Notes: a model not told the origin generated them from the letters alone. A DNA stretch of 64,000 nt from Cellulophaga algicola DSM 14237 (GCF_000186265.1 NC_014934.1:1736001-1800000); one strand, 5' to 3'; shown: positions 1-7,164, numbered from the stretch's first letter. Program-made: numbers and translations.

Positions 1-174
1 GATATAACAAATTTTTTAGCTGAATTAGAAGAATTAATAAACGCCGAGTGGAATGATTGTGGAGAGGCTGTAGAAGTCTTTTTCCCTAATATAAATATGT
101 TTGTATGTATATCCTCCGAAGGGAATTTTTACGAAATCATTAATCAAAGAAAGGGTCTTTCAACGGATGCTTAG
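1..174 (+). CDS. C-terminal part of an unknown protein, cut by the window edge
   Basis: Frame 1 is open from the first base to a TAG at 172-174 and encodes the last 57 residues of a protein that begins outside the window. The visible part is acidic (LAELEELINAEWND near its start) and has no motif I recognise. It lies in the same orientation as the putative immunity genes that follow, so an immunity or polymorphic-toxin role is possible by context only. That it is coding rests on the open frame and neighbour orientation. Confidence 0.45.
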   Translation, partial: DITNFLAELEELINAEWNDCGEAVEVFFPNINMFVCISSEGNFYEIINQRKGLSTDA

Positions 175-346
175 TGTTTTAAAACATTTCTTTTCACTTG
201 TTCTCTTAATTTTAGGTTTTACACAAGAAAACCTAAAAGCAGGTGTATTTTTTCCATTAGAACCAAGTGCTAAATTTTTAAACGCATTTCAGGTTCAATT
301 TACTTCCCCGCTAGCGCGAGCGTCACGTTCGTGGCCGAAACAATAA
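101..346 (+). other. doubtful small ORF running into a REP hairpin
   Basis: An 81-codon frame overlaps the end of the preceding gene tail and finishes inside the REP hairpin at 306-337. Its middle (around LKHFFSLVLLILGF) is hydrophobic and could be a membrane helix. However, the start lies inside another reading frame and the last residues are simply translated REP sequence. A 10-bp inverted repeat (211-220 with 228-237) sits within it and could be the terminator of the upstream gene. I lean towards non-coding. Confidence 0.15.
306..337 (-). repeat. REP-like hairpin, left end of a deleted RAYT element
   Basis: This is a copy of the CCCCGCTAGCGCGAGCG... repeat found five times in the first 3 kb. 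It is in the opposite orientation to the copy at 509-539. It is slightly degenerate: one stem mismatch and one extra C compared with the copy at 1681. It forms the left border of a short element whose other border is the REP at 509-539. Confidence 0.8.
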
Positions 347-368
347 GTAACTAAAAAGTAAAGTAGAA

Positions 369-480
369 ATGAGTAGAAAATATAAATAGGGCAAGGGATT
401 ATAAGCAATCTTGTAGATCAGAACTATAGTAGCGCTAGAAATTACCAAGATGACCAAACCATTTTACATATTGATATATG
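369..480 (+). pseudogene. internally deleted RAYT (transposase) remnant
   Basis: The sequence begins like the intact transposase at 1751 (codons for MSRKYK) but meets a TAG at 387-389. From about 425 it resumes with bases matching the last residues of that transposase (SRARNYQDDQTI region) and the same 3' flank leading into a REP. About 450 bp of the middle is missing. With its two inverted REPs it looks like a non-autonomous, MITE-like derivative that could be mobilised only in trans. Confidence 0.8.
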
Positions 481-508
481 ATTATTAGTAAACTTTTAGT
501 TTGTTTAA

Positions 509-539
509 CGGCACAAGCAAGATGCTTGCGCTAGCGGGG
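509..539 (+). repeat. REP-like hairpin, right end of the deleted RAYT element
   Basis: The 31-base repeat begins CGGCACAAGCAAGATGCTTG and ends GCGCTAGCGGGG. The AAGCA/TGCTT arms form a stem around AGA. It is preceded by the same TTTAGTTTGTTTAA flank as the REP at 2322, so both right ends descend from one ancestor. Confidence 0.85.
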
Positions 540-579
540 ATTGATCAAATATTAAATTTAATGATTAAAGTTTAATTAT

Positions 580-1653
580 ATGCTTGTGAAAATAATAAAA
601 AAAGTTAATTCATATGCTCTTAAAGATAAATACCTATATATCTCTTCAGGTAGAAGGGTTTATGAATATAATTCAGGATTAAATATTTTTAAATCTGAAG
701 AAGATTTACAGGATTTATCAAATATCAAAAATAATATCTTCGTAAATGATATCTATGGGCGTGGATTTATAATTGAAGAGCTTAATTATAAGTTTCTAGG
801 TGAATTTATTAAAATAACCTATCAACATTACCTAATTTTGTCCAAAATAGAAGAAAATAGGAAAGTTACTATTTTTAAAAATCAAAAAACAAATGAGGTA
901 TTAGGAAAAATAAAAGGTAGTTCTACAATATTTTATTTAAACCTTAAATATTTTTTTTCTAAAAATTTAAAAGATGATTCCATTGAATCTTTTATGTTTC
1001 CATCTGGAAAATATCTTTGGCAATTCAAATTAGAAACTCTGGGTAAGTTTGAAGACAGAGATGGCAACTTACAAAACTATGAAGTTCTTAAATTTATAGG
1101 CGCTTGGCAAAACTCTATAGTAGTTGCGTGTTCTGGACAATTGGTTTTAGATATTAGTAGTAAAACAGGTGAACTAAATAGAAAATGGCAAGCATTGCCT
1201 GGTTATGGAAGTTCTGCTTTTCAAGGGCGTTTGCAACATAAATTACCTTCTACTGATGGTTTTCAGTTAGATATCTCTAAATCGTACCTATACCACTTAG
1301 CAGGTGCTTATTTAGTAACAATAGATTTAGTTACGGGCAAAGCAAATTATCAGACCTTAAAAAATACTTTAGAAGAACACGTATTTTCTGGTTTTAGGTG
1401 GAGTACTGGCTATGCAGAAGATGAAAATCACATCTATACCATAGCAGAAATGAACCGTATGGAGTTGGGTTTAGACTACACACCACAGTGTATTGTTGCT
1501 TTTAATAAAAAAACACTGAAAATAGATTGGCACTATAGGTTTGAAGGAGATTGGGTAAAAATGGATATTCCTCAACGATCTACTAACAAACTATATCAAC
1601 TTAGCGGAGATAACACCTTGTATATTTTTGAAAAAGAAGAAAAATCAGTCTAA
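580..1653 (+). CDS. mosaic beta-propeller-like protein, putative immunity protein (copy A)
   Basis: A 357-residue protein with no signal peptide or membrane segment, probably cytoplasmic. It is built of short beta-rich units such as YLYISSGRRVYEY and YLVTIDLVTGK that resemble PQQ/WD-like propeller blades. Residues 147-357 match residues 149-359 of the protein at 3072 at 200 of 211 positions. The first ~146 residues are unrelated in detail to those of that copy, although of the same style. A constant C-terminus joined to a variable N-terminus, beside toxin-tail-like fragments and another putative immunity gene, suggests an immunity protein of a polymorphic toxin locus. The function is inferred from context only. 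Confidence 0.6.
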   Translation: MLVKIIKKVNSYALKDKYLYISSGRRVYEYNSGLNIFKSEEDLQDLSNIKNNIFVNDIYGRGFIIEELNYKFLGEFIKITYQHYLILSKIEENRKVTIFKNQKTNEVLGKIKGSSTIFYLNLKYFFSKNLKDDSIESFMFPSGKYLWQFKLETLGKFEDRDGNLQNYEVLKFIGAWQNSIVVACSGQLVLDISSKTGELNRKWQALPGYGSSAFQGRLQHKLPSTDGFQLDISKSYLYHLAGAYLVTIDLVTGKANYQTLKNTLEEHVFSGFRWSTGYAEDENHIYTIAEMNRMELGLDYTPQCIVAFNKKTLKIDWHYRFEGDWVKMDIPQRSTNKLYQLSGDNTLYIFEKEEKSV

Positions 1654-1680
1654 CAACAAAAAATCACCTGCAACAGTAAG

Positions 1681-1711
1681 CCCCGCTAGCGCGAGCGTCA
1701 CGCTCGTGCCG
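1681..1711 (-). repeat. REP-like hairpin, left end of the RAYT unit
   Basis: The sequence CCCCGCTAGCGCGAGCGTCA continues to GTGCCG. Arms CGAGCG and CGCTCG pair around TCA, and the outer bases extend the stem to about 9 bp with one G-T pair. It is in inverted orientation relative to the REP at 2322 and sits 39 bases before the transposase start. Confidence 0.9.
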
Positions 1712-1750
1712 TAAAGAGTAAGCAGAACAACAAAACTATATAAAAGTAAA

Positions 1751-2293
1751 ATGAGCAGAAAATACAAATTTAATAACCCAACAGCAGCTTACTTTGTAAG
1801 CTTTGCTACTGTTTATTGGATAGATGTATTTACTAGACAAACTTATTTTAATGTATTAGAAGAGAGTATAAATTATTGTAGAAAAGAAAAAGGAATGGAG
1901 GTATTTGCTTATTGTTTTATACCTAGCCATATTCACTTAATTTTTAGGTCAAATGAAGAAGATTCTTCTGGACTACTTAGAGATTTTAAAGGTTTTACAG
2001 CTAGAAAATTAATTAAAACAATTCAAGATAATCCACAAGAAAGTAGAAAAGAATGGTTGCTTTGGATGTTAGAAAGAGCTGGAAAAAATAAAAGCAATGT
2101 ATCTAAAATGCAATTCTGGCAACAACATAACAAACCAATAGAATTATGGAGTACAAAAGTTATTCAACAAAAAATAGATTATACACACAACAACCCTGTA
2201 GAGTCTAGTTTTGTAACTAATCCCGTAGACTGGAAATATAGTCGCGCTAGAAATTACCAAGATGACCAAACCATTTTGAAAATAGAGATATAA
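1751..2293 (+). CDS. REP-associated tyrosine transposase (RAYT, Y1 family)
   Basis: A 180-residue Y1 HUH nuclease of the TnpA_REP family, known to bind and cut REP hairpins as single-stranded DNA. The metal-binding HUH motif is His60-Ile61-His62 in IPSHIHLIF. The nucleophile is Tyr144 in KIDYTHNNPVES, the usual RAYT context. Length is normal and the frame is intact, so it is probably functional. Inverted REP hairpins lie 39 bases upstream (1681) and 28 bases downstream (2322), giving a complete REP-RAYT-REP unit. A deleted relative is at 369-480. The unit sits directly after the stop region of the propeller gene at 580-1653. Confidence 0.9.
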   Translation: MSRKYKFNNPTAAYFVSFATVYWIDVFTRQTYFNVLEESINYCRKEKGMEVFAYCFIPSHIHLIFRSNEEDSSGLLRDFKGFTARKLIKTIQDNPQESRKEWLLWMLERAGKNKSNVSKMQFWQQHNKPIELWSTKVIQQKIDYTHNNPVESSFVTNPVDWKYSRARNYQDDQTILKIEI

Positions 2294-2321
2294 TTATTAG
2301 TAAAACTTTTAGTTTGTTTAA

Positions 2322-2353
2322 CGGCACAAGCAAGATGCTTGCGCTAGCGGGGG
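2322..2353 (+). repeat. REP-like hairpin, right end of the RAYT unit
   Basis: CGGCACAAGCAAGATGCTTG followed by CGCTAGCGGGGG. It is nearly identical to the REP at 509 and shares its left flank. It has the same outer bases as the left-end REP read on the other strand, but a different, compensated stem. Confidence 0.9.
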
Positions 2354-2391
2354 ATAAAAATAATATTATATCACATATTGAATTATAAAAA

Positions 2392-2856
2392 ATGGCTTTA
2401 AAGTATATATTACAAGTTAAAACGGAAGTTTCATTACTTAATTTTATTGAAATCTATCTAAATAAAAAGACTGTTTTATTTTCAAAAGGAAAAATAAATA
2501 AAGGCATAAATATAAACTTATATGAGGTATTAGGATTTATGTTTTCATTCACGTTTTCAGAAAAGGTCTTTTTTGATTATCTAATAGATGAAAATAAAGT
2601 TGTAGAAGAGAATTGGGATTATTCAAGTGATATACATTTTAGATTGGATAAGTTTTATGATAATTTATTAGCTAGATTAAATATGATAGAAGTATGTGTT
2701 TATATTTTAAATAATACAAAAGAAGATATCCGCTTATTATTCAATGGAGATATTTTAGTATTGGAAAGAACCAATGGTATTATTAGCATAAATAAAAATT
2801 TTGGATTTTGGAACACAAGTGATTTGCTGGGACAAATTAAGATGATTGTATTATGA
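2392..2856 (+). CDS. putative SitI3-like immunity protein
   Basis: A 154-residue soluble protein. Its start (MALKYILQV), the central FRLDKFYDN, the later LLFNGDILVLER and the late GFWN follow the pattern I know from SitI3-type proteins. Those are the immunity partners of the SitA3 toxin first described in Myxococcus and are widespread beside polymorphic toxins. No cognate toxin gene is complete here. It lies between two same-orientation REPs, about 40 bases after the RAYT unit. The family call is by pattern recall and could be wrong. That it is a real gene is more certain, since the frame is complete and well spaced. Confidence 0.5.
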   Translation: MALKYILQVKTEVSLLNFIEIYLNKKTVLFSKGKINKGININLYEVLGFMFSFTFSEKVFFDYLIDENKVVEENWDYSSDIHFRLDKFYDNLLARLNMIEVCVYILNNTKEDIRLLFNGDILVLERTNGIISINKNFGFWNTSDLLGQIKMIVL

Positions 2857-2864
2857 GCGTATGA

Positions 2865-3071
2865 ACTAAATATAGTAGCTGTAACGGCACAAGCAAGATG
2901 CTTGCACTAGCGGGGGCTTCAAAAGGACTAACTAAGACACAGATTTTTAATAATATGAATGACGAATTAAAACAAAGTTTAAATCTTACAGGTTTAAATG
3001 CTCAATCAAAATTCACTGAACTAATTGATGATGTTAATTCTAACTTGTATAGTTTTATAAAATCAGAATAA
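2865..3071 (+). pseudogene. orphan C-terminal tail of a larger protein, cut at a REP
   Basis: A frame open from 2865 to the stop at 3069-3071 encodes NGTSKMLALAGASK through the REP itself, then SKGLTKTQIFNNMNDELKQS and a helical, charged tail ending YSFIKSE. The part after the REP looks like the end of a real protein. Its stop is immediately followed by the ATG of the propeller gene at 3072, the spacing typical of a toxin C-terminus and its immunity gene. The body of the protein is absent and the REP at 2885-2916 sits at the break. An internal ATG (2898) inside the REP could still give a 57-residue peptide. Confidence 0.5.
2885..2916 (+). repeat. REP-like hairpin, solitary copy
   Basis: The fifth copy of the family, same orientation as those at 509 and 2322. 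It has one substitution (GCACTAGCG in place of GCGCTAGCG). It lacks the shared TTTAGTTTGTTTAA left flank, so it is a free-standing copy. It marks the truncation of the gene tail that ends at 3071. Confidence 0.85.
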
Positions 3072-4151
3072 ATGAATTTTTACAAAAAAAAGGAGATATC
3101 GAAAGTAATTAAGTATTCGAAAAAAAATAACTTATATTTTTTAACGAATAAAAAGTTATTTTTTAACGAAAAATCATTTTCGATATTTGACACACCTGTT
3201 GATGGTTTTGAAATATTTAATAATAAGGTATATTTAAATGACTGGAATGGCAACTATAAAATTTATAAAACTTCTGGAGAAGTTATTGAAAAAGGAGAAG
3301 GAAAAGCATTTTTCCATTCAAGCAATTCATATTTAGGGTATCAATATCTGAAAGAAGGGAATATTCAAGAAGCATTGATTGATAAAAATGAAGTAATTCT
3401 TAACTTGGATATTATAGATAAAAAAAACTCTATTAATTTTTCAAATAAAAACATTTACTGTTGTTTAATAAACAACGAAATCTACGCCTATACTCTTACT
3501 AAAGCAAAATTGCAATGGAAATTTAATTTAGAAACTTTAGGTAAGTTTGAAGACAGAGATGGCAACTTACAAAACTATGAAGTTCATAAATTTATAGGCG
3601 CTTGGCAAAACTCTATAGTAGTTGCGTGTTCCGGACAATTGGTTTTAGATATTAATAGTAAAACAGGTGAACTAAATAGAAAATGGCAAGCACTGCCTGG
3701 TTACGGAAGTTCTGCTTTTCAAGGGCGTTTGCAACATAAATTGCCTTCTACTGATGGTTTTCAGCTAGATATTTCTAAATCGTACCTATACCAGTTATCA
3801 GGTGCTTATTTAGTAACAATAGATTTAGTTACGGGCAAAGCAGATTATCAGACCTTAAAAAATACTTTAGAAGAACACGTATTTTCTGGTTTTAGGTGGA
3901 GTACTGGCTATGCAGAAGATGAAAATCATATTTATACCATAGCAGAAATGAACCGAATGGAGTTGGGTTTAGACTACACACCACAGTGTATTGTTGCTTT
4001 TAATAAAAAAACACTGAAAATAGATTGGCACTATAGGTTTGAAGGAGATTGGGTAAAAACGGATATTCCTCAACTAGCCAATAATAAACTATATCAACTT
4101 AGCGGAGATAATACATTATACATTTTTGAGAAAGAAGAAAAATCAGTCTAA
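3072..4151 (+). CDS. mosaic beta-propeller-like protein, putative immunity protein (copy B)
   Basis: A 359-residue soluble protein, paralogous to the one at 580-1653. The last 211 residues differ from that copy at 11 positions. The first ~148 share only the general propeller style (NNLYFLTNKKLFF, VYLNDWNGNY). Nucleotide identity continues about 25 bases past both stop codons, up to the point where the REP begins in copy A. The ATG follows the stop of the orphan tail at 3071 with no gap, so it was probably co-transcribed with that gene. Role inferred from context: immunity protein with an exchangeable N-terminal part. Confidence 0.6.
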   Translation: MNFYKKKEISKVIKYSKKNNLYFLTNKKLFFNEKSFSIFDTPVDGFEIFNNKVYLNDWNGNYKIYKTSGEVIEKGEGKAFFHSSNSYLGYQYLKEGNIQEALIDKNEVILNLDIIDKKNSINFSNKNIYCCLINNEIYAYTLTKAKLQWKFNLETLGKFEDRDGNLQNYEVHKFIGAWQNSIVVACSGQLVLDINSKTGELNRKWQALPGYGSSAFQGRLQHKLPSTDGFQLDISKSYLYQLSGAYLVTIDLVTGKADYQTLKNTLEEHVFSGFRWSTGYAEDENHIYTIAEMNRMELGLDYTPQCIVAFNKKTLKIDWHYRFEGDWVKTDIPQLANNKLYQLSGDNTLYIFEKEEKSV

Positions 4152-4227
4152 CAACAAAAAATCACCTGCAACAGTAATCAGGGCAATATAAAAATAAAAC
4201 AGTAAAATAATAACCAATTGTAAAACA

Positions 4228-4315
4228 CCCTAGCCTAGGGCAGTCCCCTCAAGGAGACAATGGTTAATGCAGATATTCCCCCTTGGAAGGGGGTGCCCGT
4301 AGGGCGGGGGATGTA
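4228..4315. repeat. intergenic palindromic repeat of the flavobacterial CCCCCTTGGAAGGGGG type
   Basis: Several G/C-rich inverted repeats stand out from the A/T-rich surroundings. They are CCCTAGCCTAGGG near 4229, a 7-bp stem in CCCCCTTGGAAGGGGG at 4278-4293, and GCCCGTAGGGC at 4295-4305, followed by GGGGGATGT. Dispersed repeats of this general look are common between genes in Flavobacteriaceae. A shorter relative lies between atpA and atpG (40522-40549). Confidence 0.55.
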
Positions 4316-4402
4316 AAAGGATAAAAAAACTAAAAAGTTTAAAATAAGTACAAAAAAGGAATCCTAAACCTTATTTTTAAGAAAAATAAGACAAGAACTA
4401 TT

Positions 4403-4684
4403 ATGACTATAAAACAATCAGAACAGGATAAAAACGGAGTTTTTAAGGCTGTTATAGAAGATCAAGAAGTTGGCCATTTAGAATATGCTTGGCTAGGTTC
4501 AAAAACCTTAAGTATCAATCATACTGAAGTAAATCCAGATTTTGGCGGCCAAGGTATTGGTAAAAAACTGGTACTAGCGGCTATTGATTGGGCTCGGGAA
4601 AAAAATGCTAAAATAAAACCATTATGTACCTACGCCAAAGCAGTAATAGATAAATCCGCAGAACTTCAAGATATTCTAGCGTAA
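4403..4684 (+). CDS. small GNAT-like N-acetyltransferase (YjdJ/NATD1 type, COG2388)
   Basis: A 93-residue minimal acetyltransferase. It has the beta-strand core AVIEDQEVGHLEYAW, the acetyl-CoA-binding GGQGIGKKLVLAAIDWAREK near residues 53-72, and the closing CTYAKAVIDK that are diagnostic of this short GNAT branch. Family members lack the N-terminal half of ordinary GNATs, so the length is normal. The natural substrate of the family is unclear. It stands alone, with the next gene 107 bases downstream under its own promoter. Confidence 0.85.
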   Translation: MTIKQSEQDKNGVFKAVIEDQEVGHLEYAWLGSKTLSINHTEVNPDFGGQGIGKKLVLAAIDWAREKNAKIKPLCTYAKAVIDKSAELQDILA

Positions 4685-4736
4685 AAAAAGGCGTTCAAGG
4701 ATTAGAATATCAGATATTAGCGCATTAAGGCTAACT

Positions 4737-4770
4737 TTTTGCAAATAATCCAAAACCTTTTCTATTTTTG
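4737..4770 (+). promoter_or_regulatory. Bacteroidota-type promoter of the OmpH/Skp gene
   Basis: A -33-like TTTTG (4737-4741) and a perfect -7 element TATTTTTG (TAnnTTTG, 4763-4770) are separated by 21 bases, with the start codon 22 bases further on. This matches the sigma-ABfr consensus. Confidence 0.65.
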
Positions 4771-4791
4771 CGACACACTTAAAAATAAAAC

Positions 4792-5298
4792 ATGAAAAAA
4801 ATTGTAATGGCTTTAGCACTATTTAGTGTTTTTGCATGCCAAGAGAGTAAAATTGGTTTTGTTGATAATCAAAAGCTAATGGAAGAGTATCAAGAGAAAG
4901 TTGATGTTGAAGCTAAATTCAAAGTCAAAATAGATGCTTTAACGAAAAAGAGAGATAGTATTTCTCAAATGTTTCAGATGAAATTACAAGCTTTTCAGGC
5001 TAAAGCTCAAAAAATGCCACAAGCACAGGCACAAGAGGAGTACGGTCAATTACAACAAGAGGGTCAGTTCATGGGCCAACAATTACAAACACAAGAACAA
5101 GAATTACAACTACAAAGCCAGACAGAAATGGATAGTATTGTAAGTAAAGTTAAAAGAGAAGTTAAAGCGTACGGTAAAGATAATGGGTATACGTTTATCT
5201 TAGGTGGTGGTGACGGTGGTAGTGTTCTTTACGGAGCAGAAGCACAAGAAGTTACTGCACCGATTGTAAAAGCATTAAACGAGAAGTATAAGAACTAA
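4792..5298 (+). CDS. OmpH/Skp-family periplasmic chaperone, lipoprotein form
   Basis: A 168-residue protein with a short signal sequence and a probable lipobox ending at Cys16 (LFSVFACQES), so it is probably membrane-anchored in the periplasm. After IGFVDNQKLMEEYQEK it becomes a long Gln- and Lys-rich coiled coil (about residues 35-120) and closes with GYTFILGGGDGGSVLYG, the usual Skp/OmpH end. Skp-like proteins hold unfolded outer-membrane proteins on their way to BamA. It is monocistronic, with its own promoter and a strong terminator. The lipoprotein anchor differs from soluble E. coli Skp but is common in Bacteroidota. Confidence 0.85.
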   Translation: MKKIVMALALFSVFACQESKIGFVDNQKLMEEYQEKVDVEAKFKVKIDALTKKRDSISQMFQMKLQAFQAKAQKMPQAQAQEEYGQLQQEGQFMGQQLQTQEQELQLQSQTEMDSIVSKVKREVKAYGKDNGYTFILGGGDGGSVLYGAEAQEVTAPIVKALNEKYKN

Positions 5299-5310
5299 TT
5301 CTCAACGCTA

Positions 5311-5354
5311 AGCATAAAAAAAGCCTCAACATTTGTTGAGGCTTTTTTTATGCT
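5311..5354. terminator. bidirectional terminator, 20-bp perfect stem
   Basis: Arms 5311-5330 and 5335-5354 are perfectly complementary over 20 bp with an ATTT loop. The A7 and T7 runs inside the arms supply a U-tract for both strands. It separates the convergent OmpH and DoxX genes. Confidence 0.9.
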
Positions 5355-5381
5355 TAAAAAGTAAGATTTCATTAAGAAATC

Positions 5382-5777
5382 TTATTGCAATAAAAACAAC
5401 AAAAACATGGCGGGTATAAAGTAAATAGCAATAGTTTTTGCCCCTTCATAATCTTTAGCCATACGCTGACCGAATAGTAACATTAAAAGCGAAATACAAG
5501 AAAACAGTGCGCCATAAAAAGCAAAAACTGTTTTATTTTCAGCAAGTAGTTGGTAGATGCCTCCTATGCATAATAATGCTGCAATCATCTCCGTAATTAA
5601 AACAATGCCTAAGAGTAGGGGAACACTATTTTTTAAAGGCGATTTTGAAAAGTGTTCTTTTAGCCAACTCAGGTTTCCTTTCCAATCTGAGATTTTATCA
5701 ACCCCGCTTTGTAAAAATGTGATGATTAAGAAAATTAATAAAATAATTTCAGTAGCATTATTTATAAGTGGTTTCAT
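5382..5777 (-). CDS. DoxX-family membrane protein
   Basis: A 131-residue protein with four predicted membrane helices (about residues 8-24, 52-72, 84-104 and 114-130). The FLQSGVDKISDW stretch after the first helix is typical of the DoxX/MauE superfamily. Members are small membrane proteins often linked to redox or thiol chemistry, but no specific role can be read here. The gene starts 12 bases after the stop of holB and probably shares its transcript. Confidence 0.7.
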   Translation of the reverse strand: MKPLINNATEIILLIFLIITFLQSGVDKISDWKGNLSWLKEHFSKSPLKNSVPLLLGIVLITEMIAALLCIGGIYQLLAENKTVFAFYGALFSCISLLMLLFGQRMAKDYEGAKTIAIYFIPAMFLLFLLQ

Positions 5778-5789
5778 ATATAGATTGTA

Positions 5790-6947
5790 TTAGGTTAAAT
5801 CTGCTTTTTTATGCAGTAAACGAGTTAATTTTATAGATAAATCTGTGAAAATAATTTTAGCATTCCCATTCCGTTCAATATGATAGATGGCGCGCTCTAA
5901 TTCTTCAGTAATTTCAATAATATTATTTTCATGAATAAACGGGGCAAACTTATTAATGTCAAAACCGTCTACATGAATGCGCATATAGGCCAATTCTTTT
6001 GCGTTGAAATTAATTAGCATCGCTTGGCGCATAATAGCAATGCAGTACAGAATAAATTTTTTCTGAGTTTCTCTTCCCGTTTTCGCTAATTCTGCACTCC
6101 AAGAAATAAGATCGTGAATGGCCGTTTTATTTCCTTTCGCTTTAAATGCGCTACGAACCCATTGTACAAACCATTTTTCAAAAACTAAATCTTCCGAATC
6201 ATTATTCATGAGATCTAGGGCTTTGTTGTAATTACCGTTGGCTTCATTTGCCAAACGTAAAGCTTGGTCTTGAGCAATTCCTAGTTGTATAAGACCATTT
6301 GCAATTGCATCTTCTGACAGTGGCGGAAAATGCAATACTTGACAACGAGAGCGAATAGTTTGAATTATTTGTTCTTCATCTTCAGCAATAAGTATAAAAA
6401 CGGTTTTATCTGGCGGCTCTTCAATTAGTTTTAAAAGTTTGTTGGATGCAGAAATATTTAGTTTATCGGCCATCCAAATTATACAAATTTTATAGCCTCC
6501 TTCATAAGATTTTAAGGAGAGTTTTTTTACAATTTCTTGCGCTTCATCAACACCAATCTGGCCTTGTTTTTTTTCAATATCGATTAATCGGTACCAATCA
6601 AACAAATTCCCATAAGGCTGCTCTTTAACAAAAACTCTAAAATCTTGAATATAATTATCACTAACAGCACGGCTTTTTACTTTATCAGAATTTGCAACAG
6701 GAAATGCAAAATGTAAATCTGGATGGGTAAGGGTATTACACTTAATGTGGCATGCTTGCTTTGTTTGTTCATTTGTAGCTTCAGAAGATTCACAAAGAAT
6801 ATGTTGTGCATATGCAATTGCCATGGGTAGTGTTCCACATCCCTCGGATCCTACAAATAGCTGAGCATGCGGAATTCTACCTGCTTGCGCACTAGATACC
6901 AAGTGGTTTTTTATGTGTGATAAACCTAAAATAGAATCGAATAACAT
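5790..6947 (-). CDS. holB: DNA polymerase III delta' subunit
   Basis: A 385-residue AAA+ clamp-loader subunit. The N-terminus LFDSILGLSHIKNHL and HAQLFVGSEGCG are typical. The P-loop position reads GSEGCGTLP (residues 33-41) without the GKT lysine, as expected for the non-hydrolysing delta' stator. Cysteines at 52, 66 and 70 belong to the zinc module. The conserved SNKLLKLIEEPP and IRSRCQVLHF motifs follow, then a helical collar domain. In the clamp loader it presents the primer-template and opens the beta clamp together with delta. Transcription is towards the DoxX gene. Confidence 0.93.
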   Translation of the reverse strand: MLFDSILGLSHIKNHLVSSAQAGRIPHAQLFVGSEGCGTLPMAIAYAQHILCESSEATNEQTKQACHIKCNTLTHPDLHFAFPVANSDKVKSRAVSDNYIQDFRVFVKEQPYGNLFDWYRLIDIEKKQGQIGVDEAQEIVKKLSLKSYEGGYKICIIWMADKLNISASNKLLKLIEEPPDKTVFILIAEDEEQIIQTIRSRCQVLHFPPLSEDAIANGLIQLGIAQDQALRLANEANGNYNKALDLMNNDSEDLVFEKWFVQWVRSAFKAKGNKTAIHDLISWSAELAKTGRETQKKFILYCIAIMRQAMLINFNAKELAYMRIHVDGFDINKFAPFIHENNIIEITEELERAIYHIERNGNAKIIFTDLSIKLTRLLHKKADLT

Positions 6948-7132
6948 GCGCCAAATATAAGATATTTTGTGGCAATCAATTCTAAATTATATTCTTCAAT
7001 ACGTCTTTAAAACTGAATTACATGGTTCTAGTAAATTGTGTGAATTTCATAATGGATTTAAGGATTCTTAGGTAATTTGTTAAATCAACAATAAATACAG
7101 CAATAGTGTAACACATAGAGCGCATAAATTTT

Positions 7133-7140
7133 TACATTTG
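7133..7140 (+). promoter_or_regulatory. -7 promoter element of pgk
   Basis: TACATTTG fits TAnnTTTG exactly and lies 24 bases before the pgk start. I see no convincing -33 TTTG at the expected distance. Confidence 0.5.
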
Positions 7141-7164
7141 TTACTATTCAAATAATGAATCAAG

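Noticed and set aside
306-2916. Integron attC sites
   Set aside because: The repeats are palindromic with shared GCTAGC cores, but there is no integrase gene and no attC core-site pattern. The linked RAYT explains them better.
5790-6947. holB as a defective gene because the P-loop lacks GKT
   Set aside because: Loss of the P-loop lysine is normal for the delta' subunit, which does not hydrolyse ATP.
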